Source of the DNA: Fratercula arctica
Taxonomy: Eukaryota; Chordata; Aves; Charadriiformes; Alcidae
Assembly: GCA_947846985.1 (NCBI GenBank)
Contig: CANTUZ010000002.1
Coordinates: 153,755,889-153,819,888 of the forward strand
Reading direction: 5' to 3'
Length of the DNA: 64,000 bases
The notes under the pieces: generated by a model
What the model was told of the DNA's origin: nothing
What the model saw: only the letters and a program-made list of their open reading frames with translations
Database searches by the model: none
Made by a program: the position numbers and the translations under genes
Shown: positions 49,244 through 63,000 of the stretch, piece after piece
Position numbering within the stretch: position 1 is the first letter of the stretch
How the letters are laid out: the number at the start of each line of letters is the position of its first letter

Positions 49244-52200
49244 AAGTAGGTATCAATTGCAGTCTGACATTTCAGAGATTCTGATCCTGAAAATTCAGAG
49301 CTGATCTCTGAAGGGGAGACATAACTAAAGAAAATGTCATGTGCAAAGCAGCTGTTGCAACTGTGCATTTGTCCATGAAGTCTTTAGGTTGCAGTCAACC
49401 ATTAACCATTAGTCATTAAGCAAATTGGTTAGCACTTAGTTATTTAGTTCTGAATGGCAGGTATCCTTACCTTAATATAATAATAATTAAAAAAACCCAA
49501 ACAGTTCTTGCTAACTACTACTATCACTCACAGAAAGATTCAGAATGATCTGCACAGTCCTGGAAATTAATTCCCCCCCTGAAGCATTTGAAATGGAGCT
49601 GGGCAAAATCTATACCATGTTTTCTGAAGGAACGGCTGAAATTAAACTACTGAAAAATGGTGGTAAGCGAGAAGTAAATTAAGTCCTATAACTGCAGATA
49701 AGTCTTTATCTTTAGCATAAGTCTTTTTGATAACTTCAAAGACCACTCATTTTCTTAGCTAGTGTGTTTGCTTTTAATGACTCAAGTTTCAAAGTAACAA
49801 TAAAATCATATATTCCAGTGTTTTTAATGATTTTTTTTAAGTACAGTGAAAAATGTGCATAAGTAGCATTTCATTTGCTTAGAAGTACGATTGTTGTCCT
49901 AGAGTTTCATTTGTCTTCATTAATACCATTTCAGAGCTTTGCAGGGGATCGTTAGACACATTTTTTGCCCTAATAGGCCAGTTCTTCTGAGTTTGGTGTT
50001 GTATATCTGATAAAATGCATGAAATGCACTTGTCCTAGATAAATCTATTTTTGTGCAACTTAATTTGTAAAAATGCTCCAATTTCCAAATGCGTATTCCT
50101 GAATATTTAGAGTGAAGATGAAGCTGATGAAGCTATCATATTTTCAGAAAGCTCATTTTCTTCTGGTGTTGTTTTTTTTTTTGTTTTGTTTTGTTTTTAG
50201 CTGAGTGCTATATTTCTCCTCCTACTGTGGGGCGGGCGAGGGAAGGAGAATAAATGAGGCAGTGTTTCAAATTGAAAATCTCTCCCGTAAATAAGTTTCT
50301 CTCTATTCTTTGTTTCACCAGTAATGGAATTTAGTGGAATTATTTACGAGGTGCCTAGTTCACCTCAATATAACCACAGACATTATTTAGACAGTGGCAT
50401 AATTGTGAACAGCATTTTCAGAGAAGTAAAGGTCACTGTCTCTTGCAAAGAGCTTCTTACGTAAATTAAGATGTGAAAAGGGAAGTTATCAGCCATCAGC
50501 CGTTCCATAAGTGACTAGAAAAGTAAAGCCCTATGTACAGATACTCTTGCAACTCCTGCCTCTGGCTTTAAAGAAAAAAACTGGGAGAAGGAAATGCATT
50601 TTGGAGAAGGAACAATGCACGGCAAACTGAAGTAACTGAGGAGTGGAGATGCTAAGGCACGGGTATGGCATGGAGAGGCGAAGGCAATTTAGCCTGTTGA
50701 CATGGTGGACCCTGTGTGACTGCAGTGTCGATAAGCCTGAACCGGTGAGCCCTGCTGCTAACTCAGGGCAACCCAGCTTTCCTCGCTTCTGAGCTGGGTG
50801 CTAGAAGCCCATGCTAAACCCCAGTTTGCCACAGCTGTGGGTGAGCAAACTGGTCTTGGAGGTTCTTATGAGCAATAGTTCAGAAAGCACGGTACACCAA
50901 TCCATTTCCCACATCTTTCCGACACATCTTTCCAGCCTATTCTGATCAACATCATCACCTCCAGGAAGTTTATTTTCTTTCACGAGTAATTGTTAATGCC
51001 TAGAATGGCATAATGTTCCGTTATAGTTATTAGTTTATGAATCGATACAATCAGGATTTTGGAGCCAAAATCTTTCCTGATTCACAAACAACACAATCTC
51101 ATTAAAGCCACTGAATTTCCATGGGGAATCTATCAGGACCAGTTTTGGCCTTGAGTTCTCATATTAAGTAGAAAGCAGTGCCTAGAGCAATGCCTCTTGG
51201 CAGAGTCCAGCATTCCATCAAAGAGACAGACAATTAGCAAATGATTAGTATTCACAAACCATGAAAAGAAGCCAAAAATTCTTTTCTAATAGGATACAAT
51301 GACCTTGTTGGGGTAGATTTCTGCTGGACTGACAGTTCCAGCGGTCAGGCTGACTGCGCTGGGAGCCATCTCCTGTTGACTTGTCAGAGACAAATCCTTT
51401 GCAGGCGGGTGACTCTGCCTTTCTATCATGTGGCCTATAGGGCGAGTCCTTCTGTTGAAGCATCTTCTTTTGTGTCTGGCTGGCTCTGTTTATCCGCTAA
51501 TTAAAAGGCTTCTTATATGATATAAAATGCAGACTAGACCCTAGAGGAGACTTAGGCATTGCAGTGCTTGGCAAACTGATTAGTGCATATGTCTAGGTAG
51601 TGACTTCTGGGCTACAGAGTTTGCTCCATGGGTTTGTCTACGCATTTTACACGGAATACTCCACTGACAAAAAAAGCATGAATAATCCCTAAAAGAAAGG
51701 ACTGGAACTTAGGACTTCTCTGCCAAGTAAGTGATCTCACAAGGCTGTGGAGCCAGGCTTAATTCTGCTTCCTTTACCTCACCCGAGAGTCCTTGAATTC
51801 TCTTCCATACAGTGGGCCAGCTTCAACAGGAAGCATGAATAATATGTCAGCTCCAAAATAACCTCTAGCCTGCAGGCTACAGGGATCTGTTGTCCTCAGA
51901 AAAACTATGCCATGAAAACTAGAATGAGGAGCACTTCTTCCCTGGCAGGAGCTAGTCTTGAAGCAGAGGCCAAGCTGCACAGTTCCAGCACAACCAAGGC
52001 CCTTCTGGACTCCAGGGCTCCAATGACACAAATCTGTGAAGGAAATCCAAGTCATGTACCCACACATTGTGACTTGAATCTCCACACTGGCCCTAGGTAT
52101 GGTTTAGATGCAGCTACTCTGCTCTGGAACTTGTGAGAGTTGGCACATGTCCTCTTATGTGCCGGTTCACCTCAACTATACAGAAACCCTGGAATATTTA

Positions 52201-54577
52201 ATTATACGTACACCTAATTTTGGTGCTGAAGATAGGCAGGATGACTAAACCTGTTAAAGCTTTCTGTTGGCTGTCAAATAACCTAATGGGTCAGCTGAGA
52301 CCAGAAAAATAAGTTTTAGGTGGATAAAGTCAGATGAGTTACCATGGATGCTGATTGGGTATCATGCGTTGATTGGTGGGCAGCAGCCACAGTCCCACAG
52401 CAGCCACAGTGCTGCCAGCTTTGTGTTCAATCACAGATTAAATGTCTGGCAAGAACTCAGACTCTGGCATGGAGCACTTAAATTTTCTCTGAAGGAGTTC
52501 CCCAGAAGCACACTCCTTGCAGTGTTTGCTAGCAGAAGCACTTGGCCACTTGGGTGCAAGACAACAGTGCAGTAACCTTTAGCAATGCACAAATCTTGAG
52601 CAACTCTCACAGAACAGTTGGATCTGGGTGGCCAGGAGGAAGATGTGCAGTATATAAAGAGCTAATGCAGAAACTTGAATAACATTATGTAAATCGGGGC
52701 ACTTAAGGGGAAAGAGAGATGATGCTAACAGAAACACACAGCAGTAAAAGTCCAAACACTTATACGTGGCTCCTCCCTGAAGTCACTTGAGCTTCCCTAG
52801 GAAGTTAAAAGCAAAGAAGCTACTCTGTTTGGTAGATCAATTGCTTTCAAAGAACATCATGGCTGAACCCTCTTTCTTTAAAGTCCCACAGATAAACCAG
52901 AAGACCGAGCTACTTAGAGGATGCTGTAAACATATTCCGAGAGACAATTAATTTGAAGAAAGCAGCCTTGGCTTGCTGGCATATCGCCTTCCCTCTCTGG
53001 GTTGGCAGCTGAAAGCCAAGACAGCAAAAAGCAACAGCATGGGAGAGAGCAGAAAATATTACAGAAAATATTAGTTCCTCACCTGGCAGTCTACATCCAG
53101 CAGTAGTGAGATATGGCAAAAGCTGGAGATGGGAAGAGGCATGGGTAGGTTTCAGAAATTATCAAAGGCATGGAAAATAATCCATACGGGGGAATGGAGG
53201 GACAGATTCACAAAGAATATCATCCAACATCTTTCAGTAGACTTTGAATAGCACATACAGATTCTTGGAGAAAGGAGGATGTCAGAATAACACATATGCA
53301 AAAAGTATACTGAGTAAAATTACAATGGGTGCTCCTTCTTCCTGCTACTATTAGTTGACAGTTTACAGACTCTCAGTGTCATGGAATGACTGAGCTGGCA
53401 GCTGAGAAAAGAGCATTTTCCTAAGTTACATTGAATGCTATAGGGAGAGTGTCAGCGCCATGTGACATCACTGACCCTAACAAAATTCAAATAAATATAT
53501 ACATAAATTGACTGTCATTTTTAATCCTCTGTGCTTGAAATTACGCACCTGAATTCATGCTCAGGCATTTGCGTTAACTAGAGTTTTTAACATCCACATA
53601 AAAAATACTGGCCTAAAAGTAATTTCATAGGAGATGATTGGCAATTCTGCTAGAGAAGGCAAGATTTGCCACTGAGATATCGAACCGGCTTGTCCTGGGT
53701 TAAGGAGGAATTTCTTTAGGGACAGAATTGGACGCATCTGTGGCCGTGTTCCATAACACCTACAGCACAGCCTGTCATCACTGTGCTCTGTGACTAGCTT
53801 GCTACTAGCTCTTTACCTCTTCGTCAGTGCTCTGGTACCAGCACAGCCTTGCTGACTTGCTGGCTGGGGCACGTGGAGTCATCCCCAGTCACATTGAGCT
53901 GTCTGAGCCTCAGGGTATTGAAGCAGATAATGGGAAGCACTTGAAGTTGACTGATAAGAAACACTATATAAATGCAAGGTATTAGCAAAAAGATGGAGAC
54001 TGTCAAAACACTGACTGGTGCCAGGCCTAGATCAGCTGTTACTGGGATGTGCAAGTACTGTCCCTTTGAGTGTTTCCAGAAGCAAGGGGAACGTAACAGA
54101 CTTGAGGATAAGCTTCCCTTTGCTGCTCAGTGACCTTACCGAGCAATTCAAAGGGATCCTGAAACATCTATTCTGCTCTTCATACAAAGTATCCATATCC
54201 TTCCTAATTACCGATCTATTCCCATAAGCATCTTAACTTTCTTTGCTTAATAACCTTCTAGATCATTTCTTATTACAGCAAATAGACACTGAAACAATGA
54301 CTGCTGTCACTTTGTGCTAGGTGCAGTATAAAAATAGAATAGGAGGCAAACCTTTCTTGGAAGACATCAAGACATAAACAGATTAAAATAAATTGTGGAA
54401 GGGGAAACACTGGGGAGGAGGATGAAGTGATTTGCCTAATTACAAAATCGGTCAGTGATAGAGAAAGGAAAAGGATGTGCAGATTCCTACCCTTGGGTAT
54501 CAAGTATAGTTTATCATTTAACTTGCTTTGTTTCTGTAACTCATTCTGATGAATGAATTTTCCCTTTTTTCCCCCAG
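49244..54577. other. Unique AT-rich sequence, no gene supported
   Basis: Frames are no longer than about 103 codons (51774-52085 -), without a domain. A T-rich, (GTTTT)n-like run occupies 50169-50198. No transposable element was recognised. Confidence 0.5.
52381..52410 (+). repeat. 13 bp direct repeat, period 17
   Basis: CAGCAGCCACAGT occurs at 52381-52393 and again at 52398-52410. Confidence 0.9.
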
Positions 54578-54731
54578 AACAAGTGCACGTACACAATGTG
54601 CCAACAATTCCACAACATTTTCTGCCTGAGAGGAAAAGACTGACTCTTCCTTCTTCCCCCTCAGGTTGTGCTGTGCAGCTGCGATACCAGATCTTTAATC
54701 ATAGTGACAAGCAGAGTGGCTCTATGCAAAT
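54578..54731 (+). other. Candidate spliced exon (low confidence)
   Basis: A pyrimidine-rich tract ending TTTTTTCCCCCAG (54565-54577) precedes 154 bp that are open in one frame (starting EQVHVHNVPTIPQH and running to DKQSGSMQ) and end at a donor-like AAT|GTAAGC (54732). An alternative, even stronger acceptor, TTCCTTCTTCCCCCTCAG, ends at 54664 and would give a 67 bp exon. I do not recognise the peptide. It could be an exon of an unseen gene, a non-coding RNA exon, or chance. Confidence 0.25.
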
Positions 54732-57700
54732 GTAAGCAAATAGTGTTTGACATTTATATGAAGATGATAAAGACAAACTTTGGGGGCTGCTTTCAGGGTG
54801 GAGAATGTTTACACTATTAGTACAAGAGAACACGGAGATTTAACCAAGCAATACTCCCAAGTCTGAGCTGACATGAGTTCAAAGATGGAGTGACCTTGCT
54901 GGCTAAGTGGATGCTCCACAGGCTGTTAAATGCATTAAAACTAAACAGCAACATCTGGCTTAATATCATTCTTTGCAGGATTCACCTGTCTTTGTCCTCC
55001 TTCTTCTACCGTCTTTTCTAGCAGATCTTTTGCATCATGTTAAATCTTGTGTTGGTATTCTTGTTTGTCAGTTCCCCCCATGTGAATTTACAGAGAGAGA
55101 CAGAAAGCAGTTATGAATAACTACAGCTTGGAAACTTCAGAATGTCGGTGGCTTGATTTAAATTCTATCAAAGCATCTTTCTGTTGCCTTCATCAGGGAC
55201 TGCCTTATCCTATTTACGCAGCATCTAACACAGTTGTAGGCAAATCCTGTAATACTGCAATACTCCTGTAATATAATAGCAACAATAAAATAATAATAGC
55301 CTCTCTGAATTAAATATATTTAACAGCACTAACTACATGGGTATGGGTTGTCCAGCTGCTCTTTTTCTGTGGATGCTGCTGGTTGCTGCCTTTCTATTTC
55401 TAACCTGAATTTGAGGCAGAGAAGCTGAATACTAAAAGAATGTTTGCACAAGTTGTTTTGATGCACCATGATTAAATGCCCCTCTCTCACCATACTAAAC
55501 CCCTTTCTGCTTCAATCTTTCTTCAGAGATAGTTGCAATTTATACCCCTGCATTTGTAATACTGTCCTCCAACTGGTGAACAGTGGAGAAGGCACAAGGA
55601 TAATGCTTACACCAAGATCTTCTTAGTTTTGTGAAGCCTGCAGGGCACTCTGGGTCTTGTATGTACAAAACTAAGTCTAAGACAACTCAGTTCTGTGAGT
55701 TGATTTTAGTACAGTTTGTTGTGGTTGACTGGAATTTCTCTGAAGTGCGTTATTTTTGTTTTCACAGATGAGAGTTCAGTCATGAATCCTGCATCATTTC
55801 CTTTATGTCTAGAGGTTTGCCTGCTCTTCTCCCGCTTACTTTATTAAACTCTTTTTCTCAGCAGCTTATGTATCATTTCCTGCAGAGGTGGACACATTAC
55901 CTGGGACATAGTAGGACGCTGTCAGATACTGGATGTTTAGATCCTGGTTGTGTTGCAGGGTCCTTTATCAGAAAGCATTTGCTTTTTCTCAGGGGGTTTG
56001 TAGAACAATTAAGAGGTTGGAAAAGTTTTGTCCCTTTTTGGCAAAGCCAATGAAACAAGCTATGGATGGATATTCATCTAAGGATGTTATTGCCCTCCAT
56101 GTTTTATGTAAACAAGCGAAGATTTATCATCATAGAGTTACAAGGTATGAACTCTTCTAGGCGATCTGTGGGAAACATTTGTGCTGTTTCTAGCCATTTA
56201 TCATGCAAGTTTCCCTTCCTGACGGTCTTTTATACCTTCTTTATGTCCTACATAATGTCCTACACAATTCAGGATGAAAAATAACTGCCGTGGAAATGAT
56301 CATGATGCAATATACACAACGAATCTTATTTATTTTTTTTAGAGTCCCTTTATTCCCATAAGGTGGACTTTTAAAAGGCCTTATCACTGATTGCCCAGTG
56401 GGTGAGCATTCCTCTTGCATTTAACTGTCTCATCTCCTCCTCATTGCTCTGGTGCCCACTGATTGATAAATGCAGGTGTGTTCCTGAATGCACACCTTGT
56501 TATTGCTTTAACAAGTCCATGTGTTGCGCACGTATGGGAATGTGCCACCAGCTACAAGCAAGGGATAGGCCTGGTGTTTATTGGAGAAGCCAGAGGGGAA
56601 GAAAGACAAATGTAAGTCCAGACTTCCCTGACAGGCCTTTTTCTCACTCACCTGTGAAACTATGACAAAATATAGGTCTTCTGCTTTGACTTTTTTGACT
56701 TTAACATCTAAGCAGAATTGTGCACATTTCAAGCAGCTATGCTTTATCATCCAAGGAACTGCTATTCAGTTGGTACCAAAGTCCTGGTCACTGTGGTGTG
56801 TAAGCTAGCTTGAAAAATCCATTCTCACCATGCAGATGAGATCCCTCATTATATGTATGGAGTGGCAAGCTAAGAAAATGGATCTATAATAATACAGTGA
56901 ATATACTATGTGACTCAGCAAACGTTACAGAATCTGGATTTCTGAGGTGTGTTGAAAGTATTGTGTTGTCCGCAGTGATTGTATAGGAGAGACAGTGTAC
57001 CAGGCTAGAAAGCAACTCAATGGTTTAGATAAACAACACCCAAATACGCACTTGAGGGCAATAATAGGACAATGACTCATGGCCCAAAGTTAACACCTGG
57101 GCTGTGAGTTAATAGATTGAAAGACTATAAAGAGATAAAAGCAACTGAAGATATAAAGGCAGGCATTCACTCCAAGGTAGCACTTCTCGTTTCTTATAGA
57201 AATCCACTTCCAGAAAGCAATTCTGCCCATCGTGGATAAGGCAGGTGAAATGAATCACCCTGTGGATATTCCTCACTTTGTCTTTAAAATAGTGGGAGCC
57301 TTGACAATTAGCTTTGATTAGACAACCAGCTTTAAGGTATTAGATCTCAGGAAGAAAGATGGTCAAAAAATACTGAATGGTATTTGAAGAATATTCAGTA
57401 TGAAGAAAGGGCAATGACCTATTCAGACGGAACACATGTAAATTCAAGAAAAGTAACAATTACAACTAAAGTTAGTCCACTAAATACACCTTTTTGCTGT
57501 GGCTGCGTGACTAAAGGATATTCCTTCAAGGTTACAGCTTAGAGATGCTTTTTTAGGTCACTGACCCAGAAGAGCTTCGCAATGTCTCTAAAGTAGCTGT
57601 TAGAATCTATTATAGTAGGTAACTTAGGGAAACTTTAGTTCACAAATCAATGTCCCAATAAAATCAAACAACTCCTTTCCTAGTTGTCATAGTTTATTGT

Positions 57701-59248
57701 ATCAAGGCCCTACTTAATGTAGTTTTAGTTGGTGTGTCATTGATCCAATTGATTGGAATGACTTCTCTTGAGCTTTTAATATACACTAGATCTTTGTGGA
57801 GGAGAGGCATTCAGACTGAGCACTGGAATGTACAGTAAAGAGTAATGCCAGTTAGTCAGGAAAGTGATTTATTTGGTGTTTTTTACAATTTCAACGACTG
57901 TGAGATCATACGTATGGATTAAAACCAGTTGCAGCTTCACTGAAGGTAGAAGCACTATCAGTTGTTGGACTAATATAAATAAGGTTAGAAGAGAGTATTG
58001 AGTCTTCCATGCAAGAAAAGATTCTATTAACCATGACCTTCCTTACGCAGGGATCCATACATCAGATATAGACCCTAGTTGTTCTGCCCTGCTCTGATGG
58101 ACCAGAGCAGCTGCAAAAGATGCATATCTGGTTCCTTAAAGCAGGGAGGGAACTTGCAGTGATGTTAGCTTTGACTTGCATTGTCATCTAACTGTCAGAA
58201 ACAAGACTGCCGCTAGGAGGTGGAAAAGTGACCTATGGCTGTTTTGCCCTTGCGTCTCTCAGGTTCATCTTGGATGTGGGTTGTGGCTGGAGTGACAGGA
58301 GGATGCAACAAGCCATTTATAACAAACTTGTTCTTAACTGTATTATTTTAGACATTCTAACTGTGGATTAGTCAGTGAAAGCAAAATCCTTAGGGCTTTT
58401 GGAGTGCTTTGGATTTCACTGACTCTGTTGTCATGTACACCTGCAGACCTTCAGAAACAGATGAAAGCTCTAGGAAAGATCTCACAAATGGCTTTATTTC
58501 CATCAGTCCACAGCTGAAGAAAAATGCTAGATGCATACAGCTACAAATAGTTTCTTGCCTTACTCCTAAGAGGGCCCATTATTCGAGCTATTATTTGAAC
58601 AGTTAAACAGCTGGATGTGTGGAAGTGGGTATAGCCTAGGCATGAGCCATACTCTAGGAAACTCTTATGATATGACTCATCTCACCTGATTTAAGCCATC
58701 TGCAAGTTAAACATCTAGTTTGTTAGTCATCTAGACTCCGTGCAGACCTTCTGAGATAGGTAGCTATGGCGGGTGACAAGAACCTCTCTCTGGAGGTGTC
58801 TGTTTTCTCTGCACTCATGACAGAGAGAGATTAGGCATCTGGATTTTAGTCTTCATTCAAAAGTGAATGATAGATTTTAGCAACTCAAACTAAAGAGGCG
58901 CTCCCACAACCTGGTAGAAGCATATTGCATTTAAAATAATTTGCTTCCCATTCTGGGGTGGGAGAATATGTTTTGTTTAAGCACAAGGCTATAAAAAATC
59001 TTCAGGAAAATTCCAGATAACTTTCAAGCATAGACAAGTCAGAATATTGGAAAATCCTAAATTTCTTACAGCTTTATTGTCTAGATAAGGAAAAATTTTA
59101 AAAGTTTAACTCTTTTTAGATGTTGAGTTTAGTAATTCAATTGGCCATATTCCCTGCAGCAATTTGAGGGGCCAGACCTAAGTTAGGCAGAATGCTTCAA
59201 AGGTTGCTTAGACTGCCTTAAATTTTGATCTGTAAAACTTGAACTAAT
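54732..59248. other. Unique AT-rich sequence, no gene supported
   Basis: Contains AT-rich simple sequence near 55268-55320 (AATAATA-like). Frames are short, up to 87 codons. The 58700-58900 region has wording that weakly recalls an old interspersed repeat, which I cannot name. Confidence 0.45.
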
Positions 59249-59255
59249 AACTTAG
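59249..59255 (+). repeat. Candidate target-site duplication, left copy
   Basis: AACTTAG immediately precedes the CR1 fragment and matches 60022-60028 immediately after it. Confidence 0.55.
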
Positions 59256-60021
59256 TGAGTTCAACAAGGCCAAGTGCGAGGTTCTGCATATGCATTGGGG
59301 CAATCCGAAGCACAAATACAGGCTGGGCAGAGAATGGATTGAGAGCAGCCCTGAGGAGGACTCTGGGGCGTTGCTGGACGAGAAGCTCAACGTGAGCTGG
59401 CAATGTGCGCTGGCAGCCCAGAAAACCAACTGCATCCTCAGCTGCATCAAAAGAAGTGTGGCCAGTAGATCAAGGGAGGTGATTCTGCAACTCTACTCCG
59501 CTCTTGTGAGACCCCACCTGAAGTACTGTGTCCAGCTCTGGAGCCCCCAGCATAAGAAGGACATGGAGGGCCACAAAGATGATCAGAGGGCTGGAGCACC
59601 TCTCCTATGAAGACAGGCTGAGAGAGTTGGAGTTGTTCAGCCTGGAGAAGAGAAGGCTCCAGGGAAACCTTATAGTGGCCGCCCAGTACTTAAAGGGGGC
59701 CTTACAGTCAAGATGGGGAAGGACTCTTTATTAGGGGGTGTAGTGACAGGACGAAGAGTAGCAGTTTTAAATTGGAAGAGGGGAGATTTAGATTAGATAC
59801 TAGGAAGAAATTCTTTACTGTGAGGGTGGTGAGACACTGGAACAGGTTGCCCAGAGAAGTTGTGGATGCCCCATCCCTGGAAGTGTTCAAGGCCAGGCTG
59901 GATGAGGCTTTGAGCAACCTGGTCTAGTGGGAGGTGTCCCTCCCCATGGCAGGGGGATGGAACTAGAGGATCTTTAAGGTCCCTTCCAACTCTAAACATT
60001 TTATGATTCTATGATTCTGTG
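59256..60021 (+). mobile_element. CR1 LINE, 5'-truncated, with candidate TSD
   Basis: This begins at the 'FNKAKCxVLH' region of ORF2 and runs to the tail AGGTCCCTTCCAACTCTAAA with octamers ATTCTATGATTCTGTG ending at 60021. The wording is close to the 5.7-6.7 kb copy ([39 protein letters not shown]), so these two belong to related subfamilies. The seven bases AACTTAG flank it on both sides, which pins both ends. Confidence 0.95.
59259..59927 (+). pseudogene. CR1 ORF2 C-terminal fragment (broken)
   Basis: The open segment 59290-59610 encodes HWGNPKHKYRLGREWIESSPEE through [21 protein letters not shown] deletion of roughly 27-28 bp near 59565 (relative to related copies, removing the 'LLERVQRRA' region) shifts the frame, which resumes as [20 protein letters not shown]. 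The probable ancestral stop is TAG at 59925-59927. It lacks the whole endonuclease and the catalytic core, so it has no activity. Confidence 0.88.
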
Positions 60022-60028
60022 AACTTAG
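60022..60028 (+). repeat. Candidate target-site duplication, right copy
   Basis: AACTTAG directly follows the last CR1 octamer and matches 59249-59255. Confidence 0.55.
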
Positions 60029-63000
60029 AAATTATTTTTTTTCAATAGCAGCAGAAGGTTATAAAAGCAAAAGCTGTAGCAAAAGCTGTATCTTCTTCGG
60101 ATGGCCCAGTGCTGACAGTGGTAAATTTGTTTCAGTCAGAAAATGAACACGAAATTAAATCAACTTCATGTGTTAATTACTTGGCTAGGTCCATCAATGT
60201 CGTGAGAACAGTGAGAAAAAGAATGGTGGGAAATAGATAACAGATTCCTCTTTCATATAATAAATAACCTGTGGGGAAAAATGAGAAAAACATATGAAGA
60301 ACATTTTCTTCATAGAAACTTCTTCATGAAGTCTTCCCAGGACTTACAAAAATAATGAGGGAGTGACACAAGACAGACAGCATCCGTTCAGGCCCACCCC
60401 TCATAGTATGCCGAGCAGAAGGATAAGAGAATTACAGAGTAGCTTGAACAATGGGCTTGTCCCTGAAATACATCAGCCATTACTGGATGACAGTCAGAAA
60501 CTTGGCCTCAGTAGACATCTTCATATTACCTATTTTGATTCTCATGCCTTTCTGATACCAGGTTACCAGGAACAATAGGACTCAAAAAGTATGGTTCTGA
60601 CATCCTGTAAGACATATGACTTCATGACATACTTTTCCTGGAGGAAAAAAAAAACTAGAGAAAACCTTGGGAAGTTGACTTGGCTGCCTTTCTGAAGCCA
60701 GCTCAGCTGCCAGACTTTTGTTGCTCCTCAACTGATATTTCAGCAAGGATTATATTTATTGTAAATGTATGAACTGCATGAAGGCAATGACTCTTAGACT
60801 AGATTGGATCAGAAAAAAAAGAAGGTCTTGTCATTCAGATAGCTCTGAAACAGTTCACACAAGACAATTGTTAGCAGTATTTTTTTGATTATGCAATTTT
60901 TAAATTATTTTTTTTTCATTATCAAAGAAATCCAAGGGACAATAAAGCCAGGAAGACTTAATGGACACATACGTGGAAAAATACTATGAGAAAGGAAAAC
61001 CACACAGTTCTGGAAAGGCAATTGTTGGACCTTTTCCTTTACAAGTTTTGGAGGGCCAGCAAAGAAAAACGTTGAAGATTTGCACTAGTGAAGAGCGAGT
61101 TTCTTTAGTCCTTTAGTCCTGGTCATCAATAAACTTGACTTTCGTGTTTATTCAATGGTTTTATCTGAACAGTAAAGTCATAGAAGATAGAGTCTAAGCT
61201 TTTCAGGGCAGAGACTGACTTTGCTTTATACAGGACCTACCGAATCAGCTGTGTTTGGACGTTTTTAGAAATTACTGTAACAGCAATAGTAGTATTGTCA
61301 TAGCATGTGACAAATTTCTTTCCCAAAATCGTGACATTTCTAGAAGTTCTAGACAAGTTTAATTATCTTTTAATTTTCTTCAAATTATGACCTAGTGTGT
61401 TCTGTTCGTATTTTCCAGCTTTTTGTTATAATTTCAAAAGCAATAAATTGAATTTCTTTCACTTTATTTTATGAATGACAACTACGATTCTTGCTGTGTT
61501 CACAAGATTCCAGGATCTATGGTTTTAAGTTAAATGCCAATCTATCATCATAAAACTGGTAATTATTTGTTGAGAAAGCAGGAGAAGATGAGGACTCCTC
61601 ACCTTCAAATTACTATATATTGCAAATAGGAAGTGTTTGCTGCTTCTAAATACCAAGATGAGTTGAATGCTGTGATTTTGTGTCAGCCTTAAAGGCAAGA
61701 TCCACTCACTACTGTATATAACATTTAATCAAGTACAAACGGTTCATGCTATTCCTTTTTCCTAGCTCTCTGTCTCTTTGCTTTGTGCCTTGGGGATACT
61801 TCCCCTCCTCTGCAAGAATATTAAAGTAAATATATATTCTCAGATTTCAGAGAGCAGTAATTACAGAATAGAGAGATCAAATTTCCACAGCTTGTAGTTT
61901 TCATTACTTCATCCCTTGCTCAGTGATGTGAACAGACAAGCTCCAAAAAACAGCTGAAGCCTAGTGTGGAGGGCTGGTTTTACCATGAGCAGAGGAGGGG
62001 GGATTAAGTGGGGTGGAAAGGGCTTGCGAATGGATTCAGATGCGCAGGAGAGGTGCAGAGAGGCAGAGGGAGGGACACAGCAGAGGGAGGTGATTTTTGA
62101 CAGACACGCAGAGAATTAACTTCTCTTTTGAACTCCAGGCCGATCAGCACCCCAGTTGAACTGGTTGGAGGAGAAAAAATTGGTAGTGAAACAGCCCCCC
62201 TCCATTTGCCCTTTTGAGGTGGTGTAGGGTGTTCCTGAATGTGACAGTGTTATTCATCGGAAAGAAAACTAATGGAACTGGGCACAGCAGATTTTTAGAT
62301 AAATGCATTTGGAAACTGACAGAAATTAGGAGACAATCATCACCCATCTGTAAGCTGCTGCAGTCCCACAGCCCTCACTCTTCCTTTTGAATTCAGCAGG
62401 GTTAGAGTTTTCCATATATTTTTGTGTGCTCATGCTCAAGGATCAGATGGGATTAGATGGTGAAGAGACATTTAAGACCTTGGTTCCTTCATTCTCATCA
62501 ATACTGGCTGTTAAGGGAAATGATCCCATCTCTGCTTACTTCAAGGCATTCCCTACTTCTCCCTGAAAGCCCTACTTTGCCCAGAGTGGGAGGACATTGC
62601 ACACAGAATTGCTGTAGCAGGATGAGTCTAAATTAGCCACTGTGAACACCGTCTTCCTGTGGCCTCAATCTTCCCCACTCATTTGGGAGTCCTAAAAGAA
62701 CAATGGACTGTGCTGTATTTAAACTCCCAGAGACATTTTGGAGCAGGACAGTAGTTTTGATGGTTCTCATCAAAAAAAGGACAAAACATAATTTAACCTA
62801 GCTGAAAACACTCCATACGAATTTGTATTGCATTTTGAAGTGCCCGTGAGTCCTCAGTCCTGGACCTCAAAGCCCCTCATCACCAGACACTGATGAGCAA
62901 AGGAAAATACAGAACAAAAAGACCATCTGAGACTGCAGCTCAATGAGTCCTTTATCACAGAGGAACCCAGTGTTTGGACAACTGAGTCCTTCATAAAAGG

